DNA of 63,517 nucleotides from the NCBI GenBank assembly GCA_002415855.1, contig DIAS01000053.1, positions 531 through 64,047 of the forward strand. The letters are read 5' to 3'. Every line of letters begins with the position of its first letter. Within the stretch, counting starts at the first letter, position 1. The notes below the pieces were generated by a model. That model did not search any database, was not told the origin of the DNA, and worked only from the letters and a program-made list of their open reading frames with translations. Position numbers and translations under genes: made by a program. The DNA comes from Bacteroidales bacterium UBA5072. GTDB taxonomy: Bacteria; Bacteroidota; Bacteroidia; Bacteroidales; UBA10428. Below are positions 35,052 through 43,708 of the stretch, one piece after another.

Positions 35052-37938
35052 AACCAATTAAGCCGATAACCGTTTCCCTGATGTTATAGCCTTTCGCAAC
35101 AACCTCTGCTTTTCCTGCAGGTTCAGCTGATGTTTCAACATAGATCGTTCTGCTTTCTCCTGGTAACAGGTTGAAATAGCCGTCAGTAAAATAGGCTGGA
35201 AGAGCAACTTCCCCAGTATTCAGATACCGGAGATTCAGTTTTATCCCAATTGCAGGCACGTTGGAGGTATTGCGCAGAACAAGCTCAAAAAGGTGAGCGC
35301 TGTCGTGCTTGATTTCACCAAAGGATTCCGCGATGAGGACAGGATCTTCCGTATGATTCATTTCTTTGAAATCATGCTGATCCGAAGTGGATTTCCAGTA
35401 ATCATTCAGCGAGATTACCTTTCCCCTGCGATCGGTTAATAAAAGACGCGCCAGATAAATCACAGGGAGACCGGCACGTGCTTCAGGCATAAAACAGAAG
35501 GTGGTTGCATTGGCAGCAACGGTCACATGCCCTACTTTTTCATAAATTAGTTTGCCGGCCATGTCATAATAATGCAGGCTTACCTTGGCATCTCCGATCT
35601 CATCCGGGGTAGTATTAACAACAATTACCCGGTTGTCATGCAGGTTCATCTGAACATGCAACGGTTCGCACGCCTTCTTTGAACCGAAATAGGATCCTGA
35701 GGTTTCATAATCCCACGAATAAACCTGCCAAACAGTGCTGGGCCATGCAGGATGTGTCATCCATAAAAGCAATCCGGTAGTGTTATTCCACAACCTGCTG
35801 TTCCAGGATTCGAACATGGCCCGATGGCTGTCATAATTGATCATCTGAGCTTTTTTGCAGAAATCTTCAAGACTTGCTGCCGGTCCGTAAAGTGTTTCAA
35901 TAGCGGCAAGATATTCCTGTTGTCCGTTATGCAGGTCATGATAAAACCATACATCTCCGATGGGCCAGACATCCTCAGGGGCCATCATCCTGCGCATGGA
36001 TGCCGCGGTCGGAACCGAAGGCGTTCCTTGCTCCGTATTGAATCCGTGTGCATTGAAACGGAAATAATCCGCCGGATCTTTAAAGTAATGCCAGGGACCG
36101 CTTGGTCTGAGGTTCATGTACCGTGAATTGGGCTGGTAATGCCGGGTGCCGTCTTCACGGGCAATCAACTGCTCCAGCCTTTCTTCGAAGGCTGACGGTG
36201 CATATCCTTCATTACGCGGACACCAGATGGCGATCGAAGGGTGATTCCTGAATCTTCTGACAACATCAAGGGCATTATTCAGAAACAGATGGTTATCATT
36301 AACATCAAGATTATACCCCTCGGTGGATAGCCAGAAGTCATTCCAAACCAGCATGCCATATTCATCACAAAGCTCATAGAATATTTCTTCCGTACTTTCG
36401 CCCGTCCAATTGCGGATCATGTTGAAATTGGCATCCCTGTGAAGTCTGAAATAGGGTTCCAGGCGTTCGCGTGAAACGCGTTTCATGGCATCATCCATCC
36501 CCCAGTTGCCACCTTTACAGAATATCCGCAAACCATTGACCTTAATCACCAGGTAAGGAGCTGTTGCAGTGTCAGCCAGGGGTGTCAGCCATCCGGTATC
36601 AACCTCTTCGCGCAACCGGGGAACTACCACCCCGTCTCCAACATCACGCCGGTGGAGATTATCGAACAACGGTTTACCATATTCCATGGACTTTGTGGGA
36701 TTATACTCTACACGACTGCCCTGATGACCAGGTACATCTACGGTCAGTTCATACGTCAGCTCGCGTATCCCGAATTGCAGCAACAGCTGATCGCTTACAG
36801 AAGCATCTTCATCACTTACAGAAAGCTGCAGTTTGTAAAGATCAGGCCGGCCGTAACCATTTGGCCACCAAAGTCGCGGATTATCAAACCGGAGAGTTGG
36901 AAATTCCTTCGGGTCAAAGATGACGGTTCTTACCTCTCCCGGTTCAAGTGCAATGTTTTTGCTGAAGCTGTGATCCTCGATCTTCCCTGAAACAACAGCT
37001 TTCTTTTGCAGATCGGATGTATTCTGCAGTTGAACGCGAACGACAACAGCGGCAGAAGATGTATCGGGCAGGGGAAGATCTGTGATTATCTGAGGATCGG
37101 TAATTTTCAGATCACCGGTTATCCTGAGCCTAACATCCTGCCAGATACCAATGTTCCTGTCACGTATGCCGGGAACCCAATCCCAGCCTTCCGAAGATAT
37201 AAACGTCGGGCCATCGAGACAAAGCTGGCCACCGTTTGGTCCGGGACCTGACAGGGCTGATTCTTCGTGGGGTATCCCAGGATTGTTCGGCGGAAAAATA
37301 TGGACCGCCAGGATATTATCGCCCGCTGCATTCAGATAGGCTGTTATTTCAAATTCTCCTCTTTGAAAGCAGCCTGCTATTTTCCCAACCATTTTACCAT
37401 TGAGCCACACGTCAGCCTTGTAATTAATGCCATTAAAAAGTAACCAGATTTTGTTGCCTTTTTTTTCTTCGGGCAGTCTGAAGGATATCCGGTACCACCA
37501 ATCTGTTCGACACAATGTGTCGGGTATTGCCATGTTGTTCAAACCGTAATAAGGATTAGCATATACGCCCTGATCAACGAGTGTGGTCAGCACGGTCCCC
37601 GGAACGGTTGCATTGTACCAGTATTTTGACTCATAATCCGGGCTGAAAAGGGACCGGGATGAAGACATGACTTTATTGGATTCACACAATTCCCAGCCAT
37701 CCTTTAAGATCCATTCCCCCCGATGAACTGTTTCAAGCACGGTCTGTGGCAAAACCCTGGCTTTGGGAACGGGAGGCACCAGGGGGGCGAGGGAGTGTGG
37801 CAATTCCCCGGTAGCCTGCTTTTCGCGCAAGCCAAAATTCAGTGTGTACTGTGCCGACGTAACTGCCGGTAAGATAAAAAGCAGCATCACTGCCAGATGG
37901 GATATGTTTCTCATGGGGCGGTATAATGTTATATTCAT
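35038..37938 (-). CDS. Glycoside hydrolase family 2 protein (probable beta-mannosidase)
   Basis: 966 residues from MNITLYRP at 37938; a frame reaching 38061 would overlap the upstream gene. Signal peptide about 9-30 ending in VTSAQ. GH2 layout: jelly-roll (GWELCESN, WYRISFRLP), Ig-like, TIM barrel and C-terminal Ig-like domains. Acid/base Glu fits WCPRNEGYAP and nucleophile Glu fits GFNTEQGTP. The overall form is shared by beta-mannosidases and exo-beta-glucosaminidases. A Glu (not Asp) acid/base and the GH130/epimerase neighbours favour beta-mannosidase. Exported, probably periplasmic. Third gene of the operon, 31 nt after the epimerase gene. Confidence 0.8.
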   Translation of the reverse strand: MNITLYRPMRNISHLAVMLLFILPAVTSAQYTLNFGLREKQATGELPHSLAPLVPPVPKARVLPQTVLETVHRGEWILKDGWELCESNKVMSSSRSLFSPDYESKYWYNATVPGTVLTTLVDQGVYANPYYGLNNMAIPDTLCRTDWWYRISFRLPEEKKGNKIWLLFNGINYKADVWLNGKMVGKIAGCFQRGEFEITAYLNAAGDNILAVHIFPPNNPGIPHEESALSGPGPNGGQLCLDGPTFISSEGWDWVPGIRDRNIGIWQDVRLRITGDLKITDPQIITDLPLPDTSSAAVVVRVQLQNTSDLQKKAVVSGKIEDHSFSKNIALEPGEVRTVIFDPKEFPTLRFDNPRLWWPNGYGRPDLYKLQLSVSDEDASVSDQLLLQFGIRELTYELTVDVPGHQGSRVEYNPTKSMEYGKPLFDNLHRRDVGDGVVVPRLREEVDTGWLTPLADTATAPYLVIKVNGLRIFCKGGNWGMDDAMKRVSRERLEPYFRLHRDANFNMIRNWTGESTEEIFYELCDEYGMLVWNDFWLSTEGYNLDVNDNHLFLNNALDVVRRFRNHPSIAIWCPRNEGYAPSAFEERLEQLIAREDGTRHYQPNSRYMNLRPSGPWHYFKDPADYFRFNAHGFNTEQGTPSVPTAASMRRMMAPEDVWPIGDVWFYHDLHNGQQEYLAAIETLYGPAASLEDFCKKAQMINYDSHRAMFESWNSRLWNNTTGLLLWMTHPAWPSTVWQVYSWDYETSGSYFGSKKACEPLHVQMNLHDNRVIVVNTTPDEIGDAKVSLHYYDMAGKLIYEKVGHVTVAANATTFCFMPEARAGLPVIYLARLLLTDRRGKVISLNDYWKSTSDQHDFKEMNHTEDPVLIAESFGEIKHDSAHLFELVLRNTSNVPAIGIKLNLRYLNTGEVALPAYFTDGYFNLLPGESRTIYVETSAEPAGKAEVVAKGYNIRETVIGLIGSNNR

Positions 37939-37969
37939 GATTGGTTTTAATTTAATTAATTGGCGAAAA

Positions 37970-39190
37970 TCAGAAATCTGACATCCTCTCATAACGGTCC
38001 ATGATCTCCAGACAGGCACGCCCGTTATGATAGGGGCATTTCCAGAATCCGGCCTTGTCATCCTGCAGGTTTGGTGTACCGTCGGGATTTATGCTCCAGT
38101 ACCATTCGCCGTTGGTGCTGTCAATTAAGTTTCTGCTGATGTAATCCCAGCATTTTATGGCCTGTGCGAGGTAACCTTCGTTACCCGTAAGTTCATAAAG
38201 GTTTGCCAGTCCTACAATCGCCTCGGCCTGCGGCCACCAGTGCCGTTCCATATCGGTATGCCCGGTTTCCGGATCTGTTTCATAGATCAAGCTGCCGTCG
38301 CTCTGGAACCCTTCCAGAGCAGCATTTGCAAGTGAAATGCATGCTTTCGAGGCATTGTTTAATAATTCTGTATCATCCAGTGCTTTTGCTGCTTCGTATA
38401 TGAGCCATGATGCTTCTATGTCATGACCGTAAGAGATCAGCAATGACTTTGATTCCCAGCTCTCATCGAAGAAAAGGCGCAAGTGATGTGTTACGGGATC
38501 AATGATTTTATCAAGAAATATCCTGACCAGGTTTTTTAGCTTTCTGCCAAGCTCATCGTCTTTCCAGATACGGAATAAACCTGTATAGGCCTCAAGGATA
38601 TGCAGATGCGTGTTGGTTGTCTTTTTTTCATTAACATCTTTCGCACTGAGACGCAGGTCTTGAAGCAAATTCCATTCCCGACTGTAAGCCTCAAAATAGC
38701 CGTTTCTTTCCCTGTCAAAGCTTCTTTCTTCTATCAAACGGTAAAGCGAAACAGCTTCTTTGAGGCTGACCCTGTCGCCCACGGCACGGTAATACTCTGC
38801 CAGGGCATAGATGAAAAAAGCCTGGGAATAGATTTGCTTTTTGGTTTCCAGGGGCTTACCGTCGAATGTAATTTTCCAGTAAGTGCCGCCAAATTCCCTG
38901 TCGAAAAAACTGTTGATCATATAATTTCTGGAACGTTCGGCCATTCGCTTACAGACAGGATCATGCAGATGGAAATAAGCCGCTGAGAATGTCCAGAGAA
39001 TCCTGGCATTCAGAATGCCTCCCTTCTCTGCTCCGCCGATAAGCTCTCCCTTTCCGTTCATCCTGCCGTGAAAACCTCCAAAACTGTTATCAATCATCTT
39101 TTGGCTCCAGAATGGTAAAATGTTCTGAATCAGATCCGACTTCATGCCGGCATACAGCTGATGGATTGACTGGTTCATAGCCTGACCCAT
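37970..39190 (-). CDS. Cellobiose 2-epimerase-like (AGE family)
   Basis: 406 residues, (alpha/alpha)6 barrel of the N-acylglucosamine 2-epimerase superfamily. The family's catalytic His regions are visible: ISYGHDIEASWL (about 250) and ERHWWPQAEA (about 316). These are characteristic of cellobiose 2-epimerases, which convert mannobiose to mannosyl-glucose. The adjacent GH130 enzyme would phosphorolyse that product, so the pair forms the established beta-mannan disaccharide route. No signal peptide, so cytoplasmic. ATG 39178 (MNQSIHQ) is an alternative start. Confidence 0.86.
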   Translation of the reverse strand: MGQAMNQSIHQLYAGMKSDLIQNILPFWSQKMIDNSFGGFHGRMNGKGELIGGAEKGGILNARILWTFSAAYFHLHDPVCKRMAERSRNYMINSFFDREFGGTYWKITFDGKPLETKKQIYSQAFFIYALAEYYRAVGDRVSLKEAVSLYRLIEERSFDRERNGYFEAYSREWNLLQDLRLSAKDVNEKKTTNTHLHILEAYTGLFRIWKDDELGRKLKNLVRIFLDKIIDPVTHHLRLFFDESWESKSLLISYGHDIEASWLIYEAAKALDDTELLNNASKACISLANAALEGFQSDGSLIYETDPETGHTDMERHWWPQAEAIVGLANLYELTGNEGYLAQAIKCWDYISRNLIDSTNGEWYWSINPDGTPNLQDDKAGFWKCPYHNGRACLEIMDRYERMSDF

Positions 39191-39221
39191 TCGGTTGATT
39201 TACATTTATTTACGGTACTCA

Positions 39222-40403
39222 TTACTTTTTTGACAGGTATTCCTTGTTTTTCCGGATGATCTTTTTGAGTGTCTCAACCGATGCTGCCGAAAAATATCCG
39301 TCAGATGGCGTATTCAGGCAGTAATCTACCAGTCTGTCAATGGATGATGTAGCAACATGCATGCGAGTGTCCGATGAAGCGTAATAGAGATATACTACGC
39401 CATCCTCATCAGCGATCCAACCATTGGTGAAAAGCACGTTGGATACATCACCGATGCGCTCCTCACCAACCGGTGCCATCAGGTATCCGGCTGGTTCGGC
39501 GATCATCCGCGACGGGTCATCCAAGGATGTCATGTACATATAAAGCACATACCGCAGTCCGGCAGCACATCCTCTAACGCCATGGGCTAAATGAAGCCAT
39601 CCTCTGGGGGTTTTAATGGGGTGTGGGCCTTCACCGTTTTTAACTTCCTTAATGGTATGGTAATACCTGTGGTTAATAATCTTTTCTTCCCCGATTTGTG
39701 CATGGGTCATATCATCTATTAGTGCCCATCCAATACCGCCTCCTTTCCCGGCTTCAATGAAACCTTCCTGTGGCCTTGTGTACAAAGCATATTTTCCACG
39801 GATGAATTCCGGATGAAGGACAACATTGCGCTGCTGGCTTGCTGATTTAAGGTCAGGCAGCCTTTCCCAGGCAAGCATATCCCTGGTCCGCACTATACCG
39901 GCTGCGGCTATGGCTGAAGACAGGTCGCCAGAGGCTGCGGAGGGATCCTTCCTTTCGGCACAGAATATACCGTATATCCAGCCATCTTCATGGCTGGTCA
40001 GACGCATATCATAAACATTTGTTTCCGGATCCTCAATCTGTGGAATGGTCACCGGGTAATCCCAGAACTTAAAGTTATCGATTCCGTTCGGGCTTTCGGC
40101 AATGGCAAAGAATGACTTGCGGTCATAGCCCTCCACCCTGGCCACTAAAACGTACTTACCTTTATATTTCATGGCTCCGGCATTAAAGGCCGCGTTGATG
40201 CCAAACCTTTCCTGCAAATAAGGATTACTCTGAGGATTGAGATCATACCGCCAGAATAAGGGAGCATGTTCTGCTGTTAGTACGGGGAATTCATAACGGT
40301 CGAAAACACCATTGCCCGGAAGTATTTTTTTATTGCTTCTTGTCAACAGTGCAGTATGAGCTTTTTCTAACTGCAATAATCTTTCATTGAATAAGGTGTT
40401 CAT
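39222..40403 (-). CDS. GH130 4-O-beta-D-mannosyl-D-glucose phosphorylase
   Basis: 393 residues, five-bladed beta-propeller GH130. Opening blades FNAGAMKYKGKYVLVARVEG and a catalytic Asp in NVYDMRLTSHEDG match the mannosylglucose phosphorylase subfamily. Phosphate-contact basic residues fit RYYHTIKEVKNGEGPHPI. Uses phosphate to split mannosyl-glucose into mannose-1-phosphate and glucose. The cellobiose 2-epimerase gene follows 31 nt downstream. Cytoplasmic, no signal peptide. First gene of the operon, divergent from an AraC regulator. Confidence 0.9.
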   Translation of the reverse strand: MNTLFNERLLQLEKAHTALLTRSNKKILPGNGVFDRYEFPVLTAEHAPLFWRYDLNPQSNPYLQERFGINAAFNAGAMKYKGKYVLVARVEGYDRKSFFAIAESPNGIDNFKFWDYPVTIPQIEDPETNVYDMRLTSHEDGWIYGIFCAERKDPSAASGDLSSAIAAAGIVRTRDMLAWERLPDLKSASQQRNVVLHPEFIRGKYALYTRPQEGFIEAGKGGGIGWALIDDMTHAQIGEEKIINHRYYHTIKEVKNGEGPHPIKTPRGWLHLAHGVRGCAAGLRYVLYMYMTSLDDPSRMIAEPAGYLMAPVGEERIGDVSNVLFTNGWIADEDGVVYLYYASSDTRMHVATSSIDRLVDYCLNTPSDGYFSAASVETLKKIIRKNKEYLSKK

Positions 40404-40435
40404 AGGAGAATGATTTACGAGGTTTGATCAACAGG

Positions 40436-40469
40436 AAGGTACACCGGCGTGAACCAGTGTACCTTTTTT
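40436..40469. promoter_or_regulatory. Palindrome / terminator-like hairpin upstream of the GH130 operon
   Basis: AAGGTACAC at 40436-40444 and GTGTACCTT at 40457-40465 form a 9-bp inverted repeat around a 12-nt centre, followed on the plus strand by a short T run. Arm centres are 21 bp apart, two helical turns. No plus-strand gene precedes it, so it may be an operator for the mannoside operon or a block to plus-strand read-through, rather than a normal terminator. Confidence 0.45.
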
Positions 40470-40483
40470 ATAAATAATAGTTT

Positions 40484-40558
40484 TAGGATTAAAGTGAACA
40501 TAAAGGTAAATTCTTATTTCATATCACGCTTGTACTTTTTTATCACATTTTAATCCTA
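40484..40558. repeat. Inverted repeat TAGGATTAAA in the divergent regulatory region
   Basis: TAGGATTAAA at 40484-40493 and its exact reverse complement TTTAATCCTA at 40549-40558 lie 65 bp apart centre to centre. Both sit between the GH130 operon and the AraC-type gene and are extended by GTG / CAC nearby. This is a candidate pair of regulator half-sites. Confidence 0.45.
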
Positions 40559-40572
40559 TTTTGATTGCTTGC

Positions 40573-40602
40573 TTTATAAAGTTGAATAATTATCTACTTT
40601 TA
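40573..40602 (+). promoter_or_regulatory. Weak promoter candidate for the AraC-type gene
   Basis: TACTTTTA at 40595-40602 is one mismatch from TAnnTTTG and is preceded after 18 nt by TTTA at 40573-40576. It lies 39 nt before the ATG at 40642. Confidence 0.3.
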
Positions 40603-40641
40603 CTATTAATACTACTTGTACTTATTTAACAAATTGCATGC

Positions 40642-41514
40642 ATGAGCATTTTGTACCGAGAAGTCACTCCTCTCAGTCCGGATGATTGTTTTACCATTTT
40701 TTCAAGAAACAAGTCAGCATTTGATTTCCCCTTGCATTGTCATGATGAGTACGAATTGAACTATATCACGGGTGCCAAGGGTGCAAAACGAATTGTCGGG
40801 TATCACATGGGTGATATCGGCGATCCGGAACTCGTATTTGTTGGCGGGAATCTCCCCCATGCCTGGTTCACGCATCATTGTTCCAGTAAGAACATTCATG
40901 AAATTACGCTTCAGTTCCACAAGGATCTTTTCGACAACAAATTCCTTGGAAGGAATCAGCTGGGCAGTGTCAGAACTTTGCTGCAGCGGTCAGCCCAGGG
41001 GATCCTTTTCTCTCCGGAGACTATTAGCCGTATTGGTCCCCGTTTGATATCACTTACAACGCGGAAAGGTTTTGACTCGGTACTGGAACTGATGTCGATC
41101 CTACAGGAATTATCGGTTTCACAGGATATTCAGATTCTTTCCTCTGCTACTCCTGTTGAGGGTATGCCCGACCTTAAAAGCAGGCGGCTTGAGAAGGTCT
41201 TTGATTTCATGCGCAACAATTATGAAAAGGACATTTCGCTGCATGATGTTGCCGGGCTTGTTAACATGCCTGAGGTTTCGTTCAGTCGGTTCATGAAAAA
41301 GCGGACGGGGAGAACCTTTGTTGAAAGCCTGAATGATATCCGGCTGGGCCATGCCACGCGGATGCTTATCAGCACAACCTTTACAATTGCTGAAATCTCC
41401 TACAGGTGTGGATTCAACAACCTATCCTATTTTAACCGCATTTTTAAAAGAAAGAATAACTGTACACCCAGTGAATTCAGGGAGAATTACACTGATACCA
41501 AAGTATTCATCTAG
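40642..41514 (+). CDS. AraC-family transcriptional regulator
   Basis: 290 residues. N-terminal cupin-type sensor (HCHDEYELNYITG and GNLPHAWF, about 30-75) and a C-terminal double HTH domain (about 195-285) with the family signature YRCGFNNLSYFNRIFKR. Divergent from the GH130/epimerase/GH2 operon across 238 bp that contain two inverted repeats, so it is probably the local regulator responding to a mannoside. The stop lies 3 nt before the convergent aat stop. Confidence 0.9.
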   Translation: MSILYREVTPLSPDDCFTIFSRNKSAFDFPLHCHDEYELNYITGAKGAKRIVGYHMGDIGDPELVFVGGNLPHAWFTHHCSSKNIHEITLQFHKDLFDNKFLGRNQLGSVRTLLQRSAQGILFSPETISRIGPRLISLTTRKGFDSVLELMSILQELSVSQDIQILSSATPVEGMPDLKSRRLEKVFDFMRNNYEKDISLHDVAGLVNMPEVSFSRFMKKRTGRTFVESLNDIRLGHATRMLISTTFTIAEISYRCGFNNLSYFNRIFKRKNNCTPSEFRENYTDTKVFI

Positions 41515-41517
41515 CAA

Positions 41518-42189
41518 TTAAACCTTCAGCTGCCATTTTCCCTTTAACGTTTCATACTTCAGGGCATCCTGAAGCATATTCAGGAAGATTTCTCTCTCAA
41601 TTTCCTCTGCACCCATGGATTTCAGATGAGCTGTCGATTGCTGGGCATCAATAAAGAGAAAATTATGCTGCAGACTCCAGGTTACAAGCCCATGAAGGGC
41701 TACTTTAGAAGCATCACGCATATGATAGAACATGGATTCTCCAAAAAAGGCCCGGCCGAGTGATACGCCATACAGGCCGCCAACCAGGTTATCCTCATAG
41801 TATGTTTCAAATGAATGGGCGAAACCGGCCTGATGGAGTTTAATGTATGCTGCTGTCATGGCTTCTGTGATCCAGGTTCCGTGTTGGTCATTGCGCTTTA
41901 CCGAGGCACAATGACGAATAACCCCTGCAAAGTCCCTATCGGTCTGAACACTGTAAATGCCACTGCGTATGCGTTGTTGCAGGCTGCCTGAAACTTTGAA
42001 GTGATCCGGTAAAAGAACGAGCCGTGGATCGGGTGACCACCAGAGAATGGGGGAATTTTCATCATACCAGGGAAAGATGCCCAGTGAATAGGCTGTTAAT
42101 AAGGATTCAACACTCAAATCCCCGCCTGCTGCCAGCAGACCATCTGGGTCAGCTGTTCGCGGATCCGGAAACTGATATTCGAAAGACAT
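41518..42189 (-). CDS. aat: Leucyl/phenylalanyl-tRNA--protein transferase
   Basis: 223 residues. Family hallmarks FPDPRTADPDGLLAAGGDL at the start, GIFPWYDENSPILWWSPDPR (about 32-51) and the C-terminal GYGVSLG-like GLYGVSLGRAFFGESMF are all present. Adds Leu or Phe from the charged tRNA to N-terminal Arg/Lys of proteins, marking them for ClpS/ClpAP-type degradation. The ATG is only 7 nt downstream of the 3' end of a tRNA-Leu gene on the same strand and no promoter fits between them. It must be translated from a transcript that begins with two tRNA-Leu genes. Confidence 0.95.
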   Translation of the reverse strand: MSFEYQFPDPRTADPDGLLAAGGDLSVESLLTAYSLGIFPWYDENSPILWWSPDPRLVLLPDHFKVSGSLQQRIRSGIYSVQTDRDFAGVIRHCASVKRNDQHGTWITEAMTAAYIKLHQAGFAHSFETYYEDNLVGGLYGVSLGRAFFGESMFYHMRDASKVALHGLVTWSLQHNFLFIDAQQSTAHLKSMGAEEIEREIFLNMLQDALKYETLKGKWQLKV

Positions 42190-42196
42190 GGGGTAG

Positions 42197-42282
42197 TGCC
42201 CAGGACAAGACTCGAACTTGCACGCCCTTTAACAGGCGCCAGCCCCTCAAGCTGGTGTGTCTACCAATTCCACCACCTGGGC
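42197..42282 (-). tRNA. tRNA-Leu (GAG)
   Basis: 86 nt to the discriminator A. The acceptor GCCCAGG pairs with CCTGGGC, and the anticodon stem CCAGC/GCTGG carries loop TTGAGGG with anticodon GAG. A long variable arm as in class II tRNAs and a T arm GCAAG-TTCGAGT-CTTGT are present. CCA is not encoded. It lies 22 nt after the tRNA-Leu(CAG) gene and 7 nt before aat. Confidence 0.95.
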
Positions 42283-42304
42283 TTCTAGTGTGTGTGTGTC
42301 AAGG

Positions 42305-42388
42305 TGCCTGGAACAGGACTCGAACCTGCACGTCCTTACGAACACTAGTCCCTGAAACTAGCGCGTCTACCAATTCCGCCATCCAGGC
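42305..42388 (-). tRNA. tRNA-Leu (CAG)
   Basis: 84 nt. The acceptor GCCTGGA pairs with TCCAGGC, and the anticodon stem CTAGT/ACTAG carries loop TTCAGGG, anticodon CAG. Class II variable arm (TGTTCGTAAGGACG) and T arm GCAGG-TTCGAGT-CCTGT. CCA is not encoded. First gene of the tRNA-tRNA-aat transcript. A GT dinucleotide run (about 42288-42299) lies between the two tRNAs. Confidence 0.95.
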
Positions 42389-42407
42389 ATGTTTGAAAAT
42401 CGGATTG

Positions 42408-42440
42408 CAAATATATAAATTAATACGAATAATTGACAAA
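42408..42440 (-). promoter_or_regulatory. Promoter of the tRNA-Leu/aat transcript
   Basis: On the minus strand TTTG (42440-42437) is followed after 21 nt by TATATTTG (42415-42408), an exact -7 match. It lies 20 nt upstream of the first tRNA-Leu and just after a terminator, so it fits as the single promoter of the unit. Confidence 0.7.
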
Positions 42441-42452
42441 AATAATAAAAAC

Positions 42453-42479
42453 AAAAAGGCCGGCATCGCCGGCCTTTTT
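42453..42479 (-). terminator. Bidirectional-looking intrinsic terminator
   Basis: AAAAAGGCCGGC / GCCGGCCTTTTT with a 3-nt loop gives a very stable hairpin with T runs on both strands. On the minus strand it would end transcription from the NIPSNAP/helicase side before the tRNA promoter. Confidence 0.85.
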
Positions 42480-42832
42480 CCTGTTGGTTTAATCGCCTGA
42501 ACGCTCATATCTGAGCAATATCTTTACCTATTCTACGATTTTTTTTAATCCGGGTTTGGTTTTGTATGCACTAATTTTACTACAGTGACATATTTTTTGC
42601 CTTTCCCTGTGAGAAGTGATTATTTTTGTTGAGCATATGGTTAAATTAACCCTGTTCGCTCAAAAGGATCATTTAAACCGGGAATAGATGAATTCAAGCC
42701 CTGCTGGTCTGATAATTCTCCTGACATTTCAGGTATATTCTTTAACCGCGACAGGGTTGCATTCTTATGCGGGCCAGCCCTTTGACTTCGTGCTGAAGTT
42801 TTTTCCATCACCTATGATCAGTAATACAACGT
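42480..42832. other. Gene-free stretch
   Basis: About 350 nt without a convincing gene. A 57-codon plus-strand frame starting at 42688 runs into the end of the NIPSNAP gene, but lacks any recognisable pattern. The left half is AT-rich and follows a strong terminator. No RNA fold of a known class was recognised by eye. Confidence 0.5.
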
Positions 42833-43615
42833 CTAAACCTGCGAATACTCCGTGGGTGTGAGAAAAATCCTGTGTATATTGCTCACTGTATCGGCATATT
42901 CCGGCTTCACCCTCATCGCATTCCATTCTTCATGATTTCCAAACCTGCTCCAGGCATCATCACGATCTGCCATATCTTTGAAACCTACCATATACAACAG
43001 GGCTGGCATATACTGTCCGGCCACTATCCTCCCGAAAAAAACAGGCTGAAGACCTACTTTGAGGAAAAGCGCTATTTCTTCATTGTTGAACATGGCAATT
43101 TTCCTTCTTCCCGCATCTTCCGAGGCACTTTCATAAAGGCGCAGCTCAAAGAGTCCCTTCTTTTCTTCCGGTATGCTGAGGCCCGGGAATTTGTCAAAAG
43201 CATCGAGCAGGAATGTCTCATACCTGCTGTAAACAGCCTCTGCTGCCGGCAGGCTGTCATAGCTTTTTGAGGCATCCGCAAACGCAGGATCAGTATACCA
43301 TTCGGATCGTACCTTCAAATATGTGGAAGCATTCGGATAAGCAAACAGTACATAGAGCTTAGCCGGTTCTTCAAGGCTGTATTCATTAAATGCCGCAAAC
43401 TTCACATTATACTTATTCAGAAACGGGATCAGTGCGACTTTAAAGTATTGTTCCAGCCGGCTTTTGGCATTTGAGGCGCGGGAAATGTGATAAATCCTGA
43501 ATTCAAAAATGCCCCGATCCTGACTTTCGACCGGTTGGCTTCCCGAAACCGGAATGCCAAACGACAGCGTACCTGCAGCCAGAGCAGAGTTCCTGAGAAA
43601 CGATCTTCTTTTCAT
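42833..43615 (-). CDS. NIPSNAP-family protein with Tat-like signal
   Basis: 260 residues. The N terminus KRRSFLRNSALAAG resembles a twin-arginine signal, so it is probably exported. Two ferredoxin-like alpha/beta NIPSNAP repeats follow: FEFRIYHIS (about 36-115) and FELRLYESA (about 150-255). NIPSNAP domains are dimeric alpha+beta barrels of undefined biochemical role; in Bacteroidota they often occur as secreted singletons. Its neighbours give no further clue. Confidence 0.85.
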   Translation of the reverse strand: MKRRSFLRNSALAAGTLSFGIPVSGSQPVESQDRGIFEFRIYHISRASNAKSRLEQYFKVALIPFLNKYNVKFAAFNEYSLEEPAKLYVLFAYPNASTYLKVRSEWYTDPAFADASKSYDSLPAAEAVYSRYETFLLDAFDKFPGLSIPEEKKGLFELRLYESASEDAGRRKIAMFNNEEIALFLKVGLQPVFFGRIVAGQYMPALLYMVGFKDMADRDDAWSRFGNHEEWNAMRVKPEYADTVSNIHRIFLTPTEYSQV

Positions 43616-43708
43616 AGACTAATGGTATTTTTCACCTAAAGTATAAAAGAAAATGGTTACAAGAAAACAATTGCCGGACTGAGGTATGTAATTTTTTGAT
43701 TATGCAGC

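Noticed and set aside
34623..35057. 144-codon minus-strand alternative to the hypothetical gene
   Set aside because: Less coherent composition than the plus-strand frame and would overlap the GH2 3' end on the same strand; not fully excluded.
42284..42304. GT dinucleotide run between the tRNA-Leu genes as a repeat locus
   Set aside because: Only about six units; too short to call a functional microsatellite.
42688..42861. 57-codon plus-strand frame after the tRNA region
   Set aside because: No recognisable pattern and it runs into the end of the NIPSNAP gene on the other strand.
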